This document shows, piece after piece, positions 10,173 to 20,459 of a stretch of 64,000 nucleotides of DNA (position 1 is its first letter; every line of letters starts with the position of its first letter). Made by a program: the position numbers and the translations under genes. The DNA comes from Empedobacter falsenii (GTDB lineage: Bacteria > Bacteroidota > Bacteroidia > Flavobacteriales > Weeksellaceae), in contig NZ_CP040908.1 in the NCBI RefSeq assembly GCF_013488205.1, positions 2,978,001 to 3,042,000 of the forward strand, read 5' to 3'. The notes under the pieces were generated by a model, which saw only the letters and a program-made list of their open reading frames with translations, did not search any database and was not told the origin of the DNA.

Positions 10173-12026
10173 TTAATCTACGTTATCGTGTAGAAAATTG
10201 TTTGGACGAATTTGTGTTTCGTTGTTACGATTCGTTCCGACAGAAAAATCAGAAGATTGATTATCATTACGATCAGATAAATTCAATCCTTGACGTTTGT
10301 AAGCAGGAATTGCTTCGTATTCGTCTACTTGAGAATTCGTCATCGTATTGTTGAATTTAAAATTAAATTGTTTCAAACGATTTCTTCTTTCTTCAATCAT
10401 ACTATTCAATTCAGGATCATTTGATTGCTCAATTGGTTGACTAAATGGATCTATAGCAACTTGTAATTCTTCAGCTTGTGGAGCAACAGAATGAGCTACA
10501 TTAGATTGAACTGGCTCTACATTTCCATATCCTTCGTTCTTTGGAGCTTGATATCCAGCATAATTATTTTGAGGATAGTTTGACTGCTCTGAAGCTACAG
10601 GATTAGAATATGAATTATATGTTTGATTATTATTTACATTATTCGTTGGTTCTTGCGGACGATTAAAATCTGATTTCAAACGTGGTTCGAAATCATCATA
10701 AGAACGTCTCTCTTGCACTGGCTCATCATCAATATCATCTAAAACATAACGCTTTGGAGAATTATTTTCTTCGAAAGATTCTTCTGGCGTATTGTGATAA
10801 GTTTGTTGTTGAAAACTTTGGTTAATATCTGCTTGACGATAATTATTTTGAGGAGCCTCTGGCGTTTGATTTTGTTGAGGCGTTTGTGGTGCTTGCTGAG
10901 AAGCATTAGAACGACCAAAATCTAACGTCATTGGTTTTACACGATTCACAAAAGGTTGCTCAACTGATAACGTTTTATTAATTGGTTGTTCTTCCTCTAA
11001 TGTATGTACAATTTTTTGTTCCTCTTTTCCTGTATACGCCTGATCTTCTGTAGGAAAACCAGTTGCTACAACAGTTACAGAGATAGAATCTCCTAAATCT
11101 AAGTCTTCACCAATACCCATGATAATATTTGCACTATTACCAGCTTCTTGTTGAATGTAATCATTGATGATACCGATTTCATCCATTGTAATTTCGTTAT
11201 TACCAGATAAAATCAATAACAATACGTTACGTGCACCTGTAATTTTGTTGTTGTTTAACAATGGAGAATCTAAAGCAGAAGAAATTGCGTCTTTCGCTTT
11301 GTTTTCACCAGAACCTTGCGCAGATCCCATGATTGCTGTACCAGAATTTTTAAGTACTGTACGCGCATCACGTAAATCGATGTTCATTGCATAGTGTTGA
11401 GTAATAACTTCTGCAATTCCTTTAGCTGCTGTTGTTAAAACCTCATCAGCTTTCGAGAAACCATTTTTGAAACCTAAGTTTCCGTATAATTCACGTAATT
11501 TATCATTGTTGATAACAATTAATGAATCGACGTTTTGTCTTAATTTTTCGATACCTTTTTCGGCTTGTTCCAACCTCATTCTTCCTTCGAAAAAGAATGG
11601 CGCTGTAACAATCCCAACTGTTAAGATATCCATTTCTTTTGCAATACCAGCAATTACTGGTGCTGCACCGGTTCCTGTACCACCACCCATTCCGGCAGTA
11701 ATAAAGACCATTTTGGTTCCTTCGTCTAAAACAGCTTTTACATCATCCATACTTTCGATAGCAGATTGCTCTCCTACCTCAGGATTTGCTCCAGCTCCTA
11801 AACCTTCTGTTATTGCTTGTCCTAATTGAATTCTTGTTGGTACTGGACTATTTGCTAATGCTTGAGAGTCCGTATTACAAATTACAAATTCTACACCTGC
11901 AATTCCTTGTTCAAACATGTAGTTTACGGCATTACTACCTCCACCACCTACTCCGATTACTTTGATAGCTTGAGATCGGCTCTTTGGTAAGTTGAACACA
12001 ATATCTCCTGTTAACATATCACTCAT
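10173..12026 (-). CDS. ftsZ: Cell division protein FtsZ, long-tailed
   Basis: FtsZ is the tubulin-like GTPase that forms the Z ring at mid-cell. The GTP-binding region begins IKVIGVGGGGSNAVNYM, and the tubulin signature TAGMGGGTGTGAAPVIA is intact. The GTPase core covers about residues 1-330. It is followed by an unusually long Gln/Asn-rich disordered linker of about 240 residues. The conserved tail peptide that binds FtsA (EAIPAYKRQ, near residue 573) is not at the extreme C-terminus, because about 38 further residues follow. With 617 residues it is much longer than E. coli FtsZ (383). It is the last gene of the dcw cluster, 46 bp after ftsA. Confidence 0.97.
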   Translation of the reverse strand: MSDMLTGDIVFNLPKSRSQAIKVIGVGGGGSNAVNYMFEQGIAGVEFVICNTDSQALANSPVPTRIQLGQAITEGLGAGANPEVGEQSAIESMDDVKAVLDEGTKMVFITAGMGGGTGTGAAPVIAGIAKEMDILTVGIVTAPFFFEGRMRLEQAEKGIEKLRQNVDSLIVINNDKLRELYGNLGFKNGFSKADEVLTTAAKGIAEVITQHYAMNIDLRDARTVLKNSGTAIMGSAQGSGENKAKDAISSALDSPLLNNNKITGARNVLLLILSGNNEITMDEIGIINDYIQQEAGNSANIIMGIGEDLDLGDSISVTVVATGFPTEDQAYTGKEEQKIVHTLEEEQPINKTLSVEQPFVNRVKPMTLDFGRSNASQQAPQTPQQNQTPEAPQNNYRQADINQSFQQQTYHNTPEESFEENNSPKRYVLDDIDDEPVQERRSYDDFEPRLKSDFNRPQEPTNNVNNNQTYNSYSNPVASEQSNYPQNNYAGYQAPKNEGYGNVEPVQSNVAHSVAPQAEELQVAIDPFSQPIEQSNDPELNSMIEERRNRLKQFNFKFNNTMTNSQVDEYEAIPAYKRQGLNLSDRNDNQSSDFSVGTNRNNETQIRPNNFLHDNVD

Positions 12027-12072
12027 ATTCTTCTTATTAAATTGGTTCGTAATTTATTCTAGTTTATTCTTA

Positions 12073-13524
12073 TTATTCAGTTTCGTTGATCATTTGGATA
12101 AATTTATCCGTCCATTTCGAAAAGAAATTTTTCTTTTCTGGTTTAGATTTAGCTTCTTTCTTTTCTCCAATTTCTTGATCCAAGAATTCGTCCACTACTT
12201 CTTCTCTTTTTGGTTTTTGGATAATTTCTTCCTCAACAACAATTTCAGCTTTTACAGTCTTTTTTTGTTGCGTTGGTTGAATTCCAATTTCTAATTCTTC
12301 TTGGTTATTTAAATTATTAATAACTGGTTTTTCATAAATTTCGTGCTGATAATTCGCCGCTAATTCCTCTAAACCTTTCATTAATAAACCTACAGATGTT
12401 GCATATTCTGGTCCACTAATTTCCTCAGCTTTTGCACCAACAATATGTTCGTTAGAATATCCAATTCTTACATCCATTCCTGTTACATATTCTGTAAGTT
12501 GACGAATGTGTTTCAATTTAGATCCACCACCTGTTAAAACGATTCCTGCAATCAACTTTTTGTTTTGATCTTCGCAACCGTAATTTTTCAATTCCAAATA
12601 TACTTGTTCCAAAATTTCCTGCACACGTGCATGAATAATTTGTGACAATCTTTTTAATGATATTTCTTTTGCTTCGCGTCCTTTTAAACCAGGAATCGAT
12701 ACAATTTCAGTTTCTTTATTTTCTCCTGGCCAAGCAGAACCAAATTTTTCTTTTAAAGCTTCGGCTTGCTTTCCAATAATAGAACATCCAACTTTAATGT
12801 CTTCTGTAATCACATTTCCTCCAAACGGAATAACAGATGTGTGTCGAATAATATTATCCTTGAAAATTGCAATATCCGTTGTACCACCACCTATATCAAT
12901 CAATGCAACACCTGCTTCTTTTTCTTCTTCGCTAAGCGCAGCACTAGACGATGCAATTGGTTCTAAAGTAATACTTGCCAAACGTAAACCAGCAGCTTTT
13001 ACACAACGTGCAATATTTCGGATAGATGAAACTTGTCCTACAACCACATGGAAATTAGCCTCTAAACGACTTCCGTACATACCAATTGGTTCGCGAATTT
13101 CACCTTCGTTATCAACCTTAAATTCTTGAGGAAGAACATGGATAATTTCTTCTCCAGGTAACATCACCAACTTATAAACTTGATTTGTTAATAACTTTAA
13201 ATCATTATCATCAATCACGTCTTCTGAATTAGTACGAGTAATGTAATCGCTATGTTGTAAACTACGAATATGTTGTCCAGCAATACCAACAGTAACATCA
13301 GTAATTTTGACACCAGATGATCTTTCAGCCTTATCAATTGCCTCTTTTATCGAGTTAATGGTTTGTGTAATATTGTTTACAACACCTCTGTGTACACCTA
13401 AGCTTTTTGCTTGTCCGTGTCCAAGAATTTCGATTTTTCCGTTCTCATTTTTTCGTCCGACAAGCGCTACAATCTTTGTAGTCCCTATGTCTAAGCCAAC
13501 TGCAATCTTACTATTGTTCTCCAT
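12073..13524 (-). CDS. ftsA: Cell division protein FtsA
   Basis: FtsA is the actin-like ATPase that tethers FtsZ to the inner membrane and recruits later division proteins. The protein opens with KIAVGLDIGTTKIVALVGRK, and the second phosphate loop VALIDIGGGTTDIAIF and GIVLTGGGSKLKHI are present. It has 483 residues. After the actin fold comes a Lys/Glu-rich linker and a short amphipathic C-terminal helix (NFFSKWTDKFIQMINE) that fits a membrane-targeting sequence. It overlaps the end of ftsQ by 14 bp and precedes ftsZ. Confidence 0.96.
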   Translation of the reverse strand: MENNSKIAVGLDIGTTKIVALVGRKNENGKIEILGHGQAKSLGVHRGVVNNITQTINSIKEAIDKAERSSGVKITDVTVGIAGQHIRSLQHSDYITRTNSEDVIDDNDLKLLTNQVYKLVMLPGEEIIHVLPQEFKVDNEGEIREPIGMYGSRLEANFHVVVGQVSSIRNIARCVKAAGLRLASITLEPIASSSAALSEEEKEAGVALIDIGGGTTDIAIFKDNIIRHTSVIPFGGNVITEDIKVGCSIIGKQAEALKEKFGSAWPGENKETEIVSIPGLKGREAKEISLKRLSQIIHARVQEILEQVYLELKNYGCEDQNKKLIAGIVLTGGGSKLKHIRQLTEYVTGMDVRIGYSNEHIVGAKAEEISGPEYATSVGLLMKGLEELAANYQHEIYEKPVINNLNNQEELEIGIQPTQQKKTVKAEIVVEEEIIQKPKREEVVDEFLDQEIGEKKEAKSKPEKKNFFSKWTDKFIQMINETE

Positions 13525-14254
13525 TTTTTATTCGTTTGGTTGCTACAACTTGGTTTACAAATTTCAAGCTCAATTTTTCATAATCTTCAGTTCCTATAAA
13601 ATCAATGTATTGATTATAGAATAATTTTAGATTATGTAACTTCTGTTCAAAGTTGTTTAAAGTTCCTAATTCTATATAATAGTTTCCTGTGTTTACAATT
13701 AAATTAAAAGAACGTTGTCCCACTTTTTGAATTGCTATGATATGATTTTTTAATAAATCGTCTGCTTTCAAAGCTTGAACAAATTTACTCAAATCCTCAT
13801 ATTCATTCGGTTTTACATCACCAGAAACTAAGATTACATCTGCTGAATTTAATTTAGATAAAGGCATTTTTCCGCCTTTTGTTGTCAAATAAAATTCATT
13901 TTTCAGCGTCTTTATTCTTGCTACTGCTGAGTTTGCTTTTATGTCAAGTCGTAAATGTCCGTTGATATCTTTACTTACTTGTACAGAATCCACAAAAGGA
14001 CTCTCACTTACTTTTTGTTCGATTTCTTTTACATTCACTTCTCGTAGAGATTGTTTCAGAATGTCTTTTCCATCTTTGTTGATAATTTCTCTTATCGATT
14101 CATCATTAATAAAATAATTATCAACTGGCTGAACAAACGCCACGTCAATTTTATTCACTGTACGCGAAGCATTTTTAATTACCGTAAAACTAATCAAACC
14201 GATTAGCAAGGCAACTCCAAAAATCACTTTTATGATTTTCAATTTACGCTTCAC
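13511..14254 (-). CDS. ftsQ: Cell division protein FtsQ
   Basis: This is a single-pass membrane protein of 247 residues. A short basic N-terminus (MKRKLKIIK) is followed by one transmembrane segment (VIFGVALLIGLISFTVI). A POTRA-like region (VNVKEIEQKVSESPFVDSVQVS) and a beta domain lie in the periplasm. FtsQ links early and late division proteins in the FtsQBL complex. The sequence is poorly conserved across bacteria, so the call rests on topology and on its place between murC and ftsA. It overlaps both neighbours (11 bp with murC and 14 bp with ftsA). Confidence 0.88.
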   Translation of the reverse strand: MKRKLKIIKVIFGVALLIGLISFTVIKNASRTVNKIDVAFVQPVDNYFINDESIREIINKDGKDILKQSLREVNVKEIEQKVSESPFVDSVQVSKDINGHLRLDIKANSAVARIKTLKNEFYLTTKGGKMPLSKLNSADVILVSGDVKPNEYEDLSKFVQALKADDLLKNHIIAIQKVGQRSFNLIVNTGNYYIELGTLNNFEQKLHNLKLFYNQYIDFIGTEDYEKLSLKFVNQVVATKRIKNGEQ

Positions 14255-15584
14255 TTAACCACTCTTTTATTGGTTTAACAATTGTATCAATATTTCCTGC
14301 TCCCACAGTCAATAATACATCAAAATCTTGTTTTTTGATGTTTGCTAAACTATCTTCTAATGAAGATACTATTTTTTCATTTAAATTCACCTTTTCTAGC
14401 AACCAATTTGAAGTAATTCCTTCGATTGGTAACTCTCTGGCAGGATAAATGTCTAATAAAATCAAACTATCTAACTGCGATAAACTTTCTCCAAATTCTT
14501 CTGCGAAATCTCTTGTACGTGTAAATAAGTGAGGCTGAAATACTCCCAACACTTTTTTACCTGGATAAAGTTCACGAACTGAACGAATTGCTGCATTCAA
14601 TTCTGTTGGGTGATGTGCATAATCGTCGATGTAAATTTTTCCATTTGCTTCGAAACGATTAAAACGTCTTTTAACTCCAACAAAAGTTGATAAAGCTTCT
14701 TTTATTTTATCATGAGGAACTCCCATATAATCAGCAACAGCCAAAGCCGCAACCGCATTTTCCATGTTGTGATGCCCTGGTAATAAAATTCCGATATCTG
14801 TCAATGAACCGTTTGGCGTTTTTACATCAAACACATAATGTCCGTCAATAATTCTTACATTGTGCGCATCGTAATCTGCGTCCAAATCCACTCCATATGT
14901 AAAAGCTCCTTCGAAAGGCAAACCTTTGTGAACAAATAATTTTTCTTCGACAATTGCTGCAAATTCTTGAAACGATTTTTTCACTTCATCACGCTCTCCA
15001 TAAATATCCAAATGATCAGCATCATCACTTGTGATAATCGCTAATTTTGGAGAAAGACGTAAGAAAGAACGGTCAAACTCATCGGCTTCTGCAACTGTAT
15101 ATTTAGATCCATTTAAGATGATATTCGAATCGTAATTTTCTGCAATACCACCTAAAAAAGCTGTACATTCTACATTCGCAACTTTTAGGATGTGCCCTAA
15201 AATAGACGAAGTCGTTGTTTTTCCGTGAGTTCCCGCAACACCAATATTGTATGTATGTTTGGTAATTTCACCTAACACTTCTGAACGCTTCATGACTTTA
15301 AAATCATTCACTAAAAAATAATTTAGTTCTGAATGATCTTTTGGTATCGCTGGCGTATAAATTACCAACGTATTTTCTGCATTAATTCCTCCTGGAATTA
15401 ATTCGATATTATCTTCGAAATGAATATCAATTCCTTCAGCAATCAATTCAGTTGTCAACTCGGTTTGCGTTTTGTCATAACCAGCAACTTCTTTTCCGAT
15501 TGACTTGAAGAAACGTTCCAAAGCACTCATTCCGATTCCTCCTGCACCGATGAAATAATAATATGTTTTATCTAAAATATTCAT
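14244..15584 (-). CDS. murC: UDP-N-acetylmuramate--L-alanine ligase
   Basis: MurC adds L-alanine to UDP-MurNAc with ATP in the cytoplasm, the first amino acid of the peptidoglycan stem. The 446-residue protein shows the substrate-binding YFIGAGGIGMSALERF start, the ATP loop VAGTHGKTTTSSILGH, the DEFDRSFLRL and DDADHLDIYG blocks, and the C-terminal-domain IDDYAHHPTELNAAI. All are characteristic of MurC as opposed to MurD, MurE or MurF. Its stop overlaps the ftsQ start, and its start abuts the murG stop by a shared base. Confidence 0.97.
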   Translation of the reverse strand: MNILDKTYYYFIGAGGIGMSALERFFKSIGKEVAGYDKTQTELTTELIAEGIDIHFEDNIELIPGGINAENTLVIYTPAIPKDHSELNYFLVNDFKVMKRSEVLGEITKHTYNIGVAGTHGKTTTSSILGHILKVANVECTAFLGGIAENYDSNIILNGSKYTVAEADEFDRSFLRLSPKLAIITSDDADHLDIYGERDEVKKSFQEFAAIVEEKLFVHKGLPFEGAFTYGVDLDADYDAHNVRIIDGHYVFDVKTPNGSLTDIGILLPGHHNMENAVAALAVADYMGVPHDKIKEALSTFVGVKRRFNRFEANGKIYIDDYAHHPTELNAAIRSVRELYPGKKVLGVFQPHLFTRTRDFAEEFGESLSQLDSLILLDIYPARELPIEGITSNWLLEKVNLNEKIVSSLEDSLANIKKQDFDVLLTVGAGNIDTIVKPIKEWLSEA

Positions 15585-16690
15585 TATAATAAATTCAATA
15601 ATATATCTACAATCTCTTTTGTCGCGTTCGGTTTCCCTAATTGCTTAATGTTTTGAGATAATTTATTTTTTAATTCTTCATTGCTCGCCAAAGCAATTAC
15701 TTCTTTGACTAAATTTTGTTTTGCATCTGCATCTTTCACCATGATCGCTGCATCTTTCTCAACCAAAGCTTGCGCATTTTTGGTTTGATGATCTTCTGCC
15801 GCTGTTGGTAATGGAAGCAAAATAGTTGCTTTTCCAACAATACACAATTCAGAAATCGCCATTGCTCCTGCACGAGAAACAATCATATCCGAAGCTGCAT
15901 ACGCATCTTTCATGTTATAAATAAATTCAGTTACATGAATCGTTGGATATTTATTACCAACCAAGTTTTTGATTTTTTGATAATCTAACTTTCCTGTTTG
16001 CCAAATCAATTGAACGCCACTTGCAACAAATTCGTCAAGGTTTTCTAACCAAGCATTGTTCATTGCTCTTGATCCTTGTGAACCACCAACCGATAAAATT
16101 GTTGGTTTTTCTGGATCTAATCCAAAAGCTAAAATTGCTTCTGCTTTTGATGGTAAATTTTGAAAAATCTCAGCACGAATAGGGTTTCCTGTGTAATGCA
16201 CTTTTTCTTGTGGAAACTGTGAAATTCCTTCGTAAGCTGTACAAATTGCACTGGCTTTATTTTTCAAAATTTTGTTGGTAACTCCTGGAAACGAATTTTG
16301 TTCTTGTAATAAAATCGGAACATTTTTGCTTCCTGCTACCCACAACATTGGTCCACTGGCATAACCTCCTGTACCAACAGCTAAATCTGGCTGAAAATCT
16401 TTGTAGATTTTTTTTGCAAGACTTAAGCTTTTTATCAATTTGAAAGGAAACTTTAAATTCGCTTTCATGTTACTTCTATCAAATCCAGAAATTGGTAAAC
16501 CTTTTATGTCATACCCAACTTTTGGCACTTTTTCCATTTCCATTCTTCCTTCTGCTCCAACGAACAAAATTTGCGCATCTGGCAAACGTCTTTTTATTTC
16601 GTCTGCAATTGCAATAGCTGGATAAATATGTCCACCTGTTCCTCCGCCACTTATTAAAACTTTAGGCGATGTCTTCGATGTATTCTTCAC
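15584..16690 (-). CDS. murG: UDP-GlcNAc--lipid I N-acetylglucosaminyltransferase
   Basis: MurG converts lipid I to lipid II on the inner face of the membrane. The 368-residue GT-B enzyme has the glycine-rich loops VLISGGGTGGHIYPAIAIA near residue 11 and VGTGGYASGP near residue 105, plus PTILSVGGSQGSRAMN and the UDP-sugar-binding SRAGAMAISELCIVGKATILL. The gene overlaps ftsW by 29 bp, a tight arrangement typical of this cluster. Confidence 0.97.
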   Translation of the reverse strand: MKNTSKTSPKVLISGGGTGGHIYPAIAIADEIKRRLPDAQILFVGAEGRMEMEKVPKVGYDIKGLPISGFDRSNMKANLKFPFKLIKSLSLAKKIYKDFQPDLAVGTGGYASGPMLWVAGSKNVPILLQEQNSFPGVTNKILKNKASAICTAYEGISQFPQEKVHYTGNPIRAEIFQNLPSKAEAILAFGLDPEKPTILSVGGSQGSRAMNNAWLENLDEFVASGVQLIWQTGKLDYQKIKNLVGNKYPTIHVTEFIYNMKDAYAASDMIVSRAGAMAISELCIVGKATILLPLPTAAEDHQTKNAQALVEKDAAIMVKDADAKQNLVKEVIALASNEELKNKLSQNIKQLGKPNATKEIVDILLNLL

Positions 16691-17861
16691 TTAATACTTT
16701 TCTATCTTGTTCTAATTCTTCTTGCGATTTAATCTGAGTACTTACACTCAAAATTATTCCGAACGAAATACATGTCATCCAAATGGATGTTCCTCCGTAA
16801 CTAATCATTGGCAATGGTTGCCCTGTTACTGGAATTAAATTAACCGCTACAGCCATGTTTACCATTGCTTGTATAATAATTGGTAAGCCCACTGCAAATA
16901 CAAGTAGCGTACCAAAAACAGTATGAATTTTCGATGCGATGATACAAATCCGTATTAAAATCAGAAGGAAAATTCCAATTAATAGAATTGCACCAATTGC
17001 ACCATACTCTTCTACAATAATCGCGAAGATAAAATCGGATGATGATTGAGGTAAAGTTTGTTTGAAAACACTTTTTCCTGGTCCAGCCATTTCATTCAAT
17101 CCTCTTGCAATTGCAGCTTTTGCGTGTAAAACTTGATAACTTTCTAATCCAGAATCATCATTAAATTTCTCGATACGTGACATCCATGTGTGCACACGAG
17201 AATTTGTTACTAAATCTGGTCGAGATAAAGCCATCCACACAAATCCGCCACCAAGTATTAAACCTACCCCGGCAATTGTAAATAAATATTTGAATGGAAA
17301 TCCACCAATAATCAACAATATTCCGCACATTCCAGCTAACATCAACGCTGTTGAACCATTAGAAGGAAAGATTAATCCTACAATTACAATAATTGGTAAG
17401 AATAATGGAACTGCTGTATTTTTCCACGTATATTCTTTGTCTCTATTTTTTGTTAAATAACGAGCTATATAAATCAACAACGCTTGCGAAGCAATCATCG
17501 AAGGCTGAATACCAATTCCAGTTCCCGGAATCGTTAACCAACGTGCAGCATTTGCACCTCCAATGGTCTGTCCTTGTACAAGTGTTATTGCCAAAACTCC
17601 AGAAAGTATAACAACAGCTGTTAAAGCAAACAAACCAAACCAACGATAATCAATACGTTGTAATCCATAAATGATAAATAAACCAATTAATAAAATCACA
17701 GCGTGTTTACCTAAATGCCCAAAAATAGTACCCGATCCTACCGTATACACCAAGTTAGAACTTGCTGAATAAACTGGTAAGAACGAAAATAGTGCTAACA
17801 ATAAAATGAAAGCCCAAAGCGGTTTATCGCCTTTAAAATATTTTTGTACGATGTTAGACAT
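16662..17861 (-). CDS. ftsW: Division-specific peptidoglycan polymerase FtsW
   Basis: FtsW is a SEDS-family multi-pass membrane glycosyltransferase that makes septal glycan strands with its partner transpeptidase FtsI, encoded upstream in this cluster. The 399-residue protein has about ten hydrophobic segments. It carries the family pattern in the last third (GQPLPMISYGGTSIWMTCISFGIILSVS), and IVEEYGAIGAILLIGIFLL precedes it. FtsW is favoured over RodA because of its position between murD and murG. Confidence 0.94.
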   Translation of the reverse strand: MSNIVQKYFKGDKPLWAFILLLALFSFLPVYSASSNLVYTVGSGTIFGHLGKHAVILLIGLFIIYGLQRIDYRWFGLFALTAVVILSGVLAITLVQGQTIGGANAARWLTIPGTGIGIQPSMIASQALLIYIARYLTKNRDKEYTWKNTAVPLFLPIIVIVGLIFPSNGSTALMLAGMCGILLIIGGFPFKYLFTIAGVGLILGGGFVWMALSRPDLVTNSRVHTWMSRIEKFNDDSGLESYQVLHAKAAIARGLNEMAGPGKSVFKQTLPQSSSDFIFAIIVEEYGAIGAILLIGIFLLILIRICIIASKIHTVFGTLLVFAVGLPIIIQAMVNMAVAVNLIPVTGQPLPMISYGGTSIWMTCISFGIILSVSTQIKSQEELEQDRKVLSEEYIEDIA

Positions 17862-17876
17862 TGGTTAGATTTGTTA

Positions 17877-19211
17877 TTATAGTTTGCGTACGTTTTCTTT
17901 AAATTGATCTCCACGATCTTCATAACCGCTGAACAAATCGAAACTTGCACAAGCTGGTGATAGAAGAACCGTTTCTCCTTTTGTTGCTAATTTATATGAT
18001 TGTTCTACACAATCTTTCATTGTATTTGTCTCAACAATTGTATCGATATATGGACTGAAAAAATCAACAATTTTTGCGTTATCAACACCCAAACAAACAA
18101 TTGCTTTCACTTTCTTTTTCACGAAAGGTAAAACTTCGTTGTAATCGTTTCCTTTATCAGTTCCTCCAACAATCCAAACAACTGGTTTCGTCATACTTTC
18201 CAAAGCAAAATATGTTGCATTCACATTTGTTGCTTTAGAATCGTTGATAAAATCAATTCCTCCAATTGTCAAAACAGGCTCTAAACGATGTTCAACAGAT
18301 TTGAAATCTGATAAACTCTTTTTAAGCTCCTCATTATTAATATCAATAATTTTTGCGGCTACAGCCGCAGCCAATGAGTTAGAAACATTGTGTTTTCCAA
18401 TTAATCCTAAATCATTCACTAACATTGTAAAATCACCATTCGAATCGTTCACACGGAACAATTCATTGTTTGCGTATGCTTCATTTGTTGCATCCATCAT
18501 TGTGAACGGTTTACGATGAGCTCGAATATCAATCTGATCAATCATCTCCATTGTTTTTGGATCATCCAAATTGTAGATAAAATAATCGTTTTCATCTTGG
18601 TTTTCAGTAATTCTGAATTTAGCCTTTGCATACAAATCAAACTGATAATTGTATTGGTCTAAATGATCTGGTGTAATGTTCAGCAAAATTGCAACATACG
18701 GTTTGAAATCTGTTTTGATATCATCTAACTGAAAACTACTTACTTCTAATACATAATAATCGAAATTGTCTTCTGCTACAGATTTTGCAAAACTTTTTCC
18801 GATGTTACCACCTAATCCTACATTTAATCCAGCTTGCTTTAGGATATGGAACATCAAACTTGTTGTTGTTGTTTTTCCATTAGATCCTGTAATCGCAATA
18901 ATTTTTGCATCTGTATAACGAGACGCAAATTCAATTTCAGAAATAATTGAAATTCCTTTTTCTTCTAATTTCTGAATTAGCGCTGCTTTTTTTGGAATAC
19001 CTGGACTTTTCATTACTTCATCGGCATTCAGAATTAATTCTTCTGTGTGCTGACCTTCTTCATAAGCAATTCCGCGCTCCTCCAAAAGTTGTTTATACTT
19101 GTCTTTTATTTGTCCCATGTCCGAAAGAAAAACATCAAAGTTTTCTTTCTTCGCAAGAATAGCTGTTCCTACGCCACTTTCTCCTCCTCCTAAAACGACT
19201 AATCTTTTCAT
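17877..19211 (-). CDS. murD: UDP-N-acetylmuramoylalanine--D-glutamate ligase
   Basis: MurD adds D-glutamate to UDP-MurNAc-L-Ala. In the 444-residue protein the N-terminal Rossmann motif VVLGGGESGVGTAILAKK, the ATP loop IAITGSNGKTTTTSLMFHIL, the LLNITPDHLDQYN block and the C-terminal FINDSKATNVNATYFALES are all present. The gene lies 3 bp after mraY and 15 bp before ftsW. The family's usual length is about 440 residues. Confidence 0.97.
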   Translation of the reverse strand: MKRLVVLGGGESGVGTAILAKKENFDVFLSDMGQIKDKYKQLLEERGIAYEEGQHTEELILNADEVMKSPGIPKKAALIQKLEEKGISIISEIEFASRYTDAKIIAITGSNGKTTTTSLMFHILKQAGLNVGLGGNIGKSFAKSVAEDNFDYYVLEVSSFQLDDIKTDFKPYVAILLNITPDHLDQYNYQFDLYAKAKFRITENQDENDYFIYNLDDPKTMEMIDQIDIRAHRKPFTMMDATNEAYANNELFRVNDSNGDFTMLVNDLGLIGKHNVSNSLAAAVAAKIIDINNEELKKSLSDFKSVEHRLEPVLTIGGIDFINDSKATNVNATYFALESMTKPVVWIVGGTDKGNDYNEVLPFVKKKVKAIVCLGVDNAKIVDFFSPYIDTIVETNTMKDCVEQSYKLATKGETVLLSPACASFDLFSGYEDRGDQFKENVRKL

Positions 19212-19214
19212 TTT

Positions 19215-20456
19215 TTATCTAATCTTTAAGGTAATAATACTAATTACCGCTAAAATGATTCCGATGATAATTGCACGCACCACGATTTTACTTTCGTGAT
19301 AACCTAACTTCTGAAAATGGTGATGTAGAGGAGACATCAAAAAGATTCTACGACCTTCACCAAATTTCTTTTTCGTGTACTTGAAATAAGACACTTGTAA
19401 CATTACTGATAAACTTTCTGCGAAAAATATTCCGCATAAAATTGGTAGTAATAATTCTTTACGAACGATAATTGCCAAAACAGCAATAATTCCTCCGATT
19501 GTTAAACTTCCTGTATCACCCATGAACACTTGAGCTGGATAGGTATTATACCAAATAAATCCTATCAAACCTCCAAGGAAAGCTCCACAGAAAATCAAGA
19601 CTTCTTCTGAACGCGGAATAAACATAATGTTCAAATAATCGGCGAACATTAAATTTCCGGAAACGAAAACAAACATCGAGATTGCTGCCATAATCACAGC
19701 CGAACTACCTGCTGCTAAACCGTCGATTCCATCTGTTAAATTTGCTCCATTCGAAACTGCTGTAATGATAAAAATTACTGCAAAAATAAAAATCGCTGCA
19801 ACCGCCCATGTTGGTCGATCTTGCGCATCCATCCAAAATAAAATATCAGAATAGTTAAATTCATTTCCTTTCACGAAAGGCATTGTTGTTTCCAACGTTT
19901 TTTCTTCTGGACCAAATTTTATTTGTCGGCTGTATTCTGTTTGTTCTGTTCCTACAGGCGTTTTTACTCTATTTTCTTGATGTTTTACGGTAACTGTTGG
20001 ACTGAAATAAAGCATTAATCCAACTACAACTCCAAGACCAACTTGTCCTAAAATTTTAAATTTACCTTGTAAACCTTCTTTGTTTTTTCTAAAAACTTTG
20101 ATGTAATCGTCTAAAAAACCAATCACACCCAACCAAATTGTTGAAACCAACAAAATGATAATGTAAATATTATCTAATCTCGCAAAAAGTAAAGTAGGAA
20201 TTAACGTTGCCAAAATGATGATTAAACCACCCATTGTTGGCGTTCCTGCTTTTTCGATTTGTCCTTTTAAACCTAAATCACGAACAATTTCTCCCATTTG
20301 TTCTTTACGTAAATAACTGATGATTCGTTTTCCGTAAAACAAACTGATGAACATTGCCAATAAAATTGCCATTCCCGCGCGGAAAGACGTGTATTGAAAC
20401 ATACGCGCTCCTGGAAAATGGATACCTTCTAAATAATCAAATAAATAGTATAACAT
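19215..20456 (-). CDS. mraY: Phospho-N-acetylmuramoyl-pentapeptide transferase
   Basis: MraY transfers phospho-MurNAc-pentapeptide to undecaprenyl phosphate to make lipid I. It is an integral membrane protein with about ten helices. Signatures are [13 protein letters not shown], the Mg-binding [13 protein letters not shown] and [12 protein letters not shown], and the [12 protein letters not shown] loop. At 413 residues it is longer than E. coli MraY (360). A polar insert of about 50 residues around positions 140-195 explains this, and I believe it is common in Bacteroidota homologues. Confidence 0.96.
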   Translation of the reverse strand: MLYYLFDYLEGIHFPGARMFQYTSFRAGMAILLAMFISLFYGKRIISYLRKEQMGEIVRDLGLKGQIEKAGTPTMGGLIIILATLIPTLLFARLDNIYIIILLVSTIWLGVIGFLDDYIKVFRKNKEGLQGKFKILGQVGLGVVVGLMLYFSPTVTVKHQENRVKTPVGTEQTEYSRQIKFGPEEKTLETTMPFVKGNEFNYSDILFWMDAQDRPTWAVAAIFIFAVIFIITAVSNGANLTDGIDGLAAGSSAVIMAAISMFVFVSGNLMFADYLNIMFIPRSEEVLIFCGAFLGGLIGFIWYNTYPAQVFMGDTGSLTIGGIIAVLAIIVRKELLLPILCGIFFAESLSVMLQVSYFKYTKKKFGEGRRIFLMSPLHHHFQKLGYHESKIVVRAIIIGIILAVISIITLKIR

Positions 20457-20459
20457 TCT

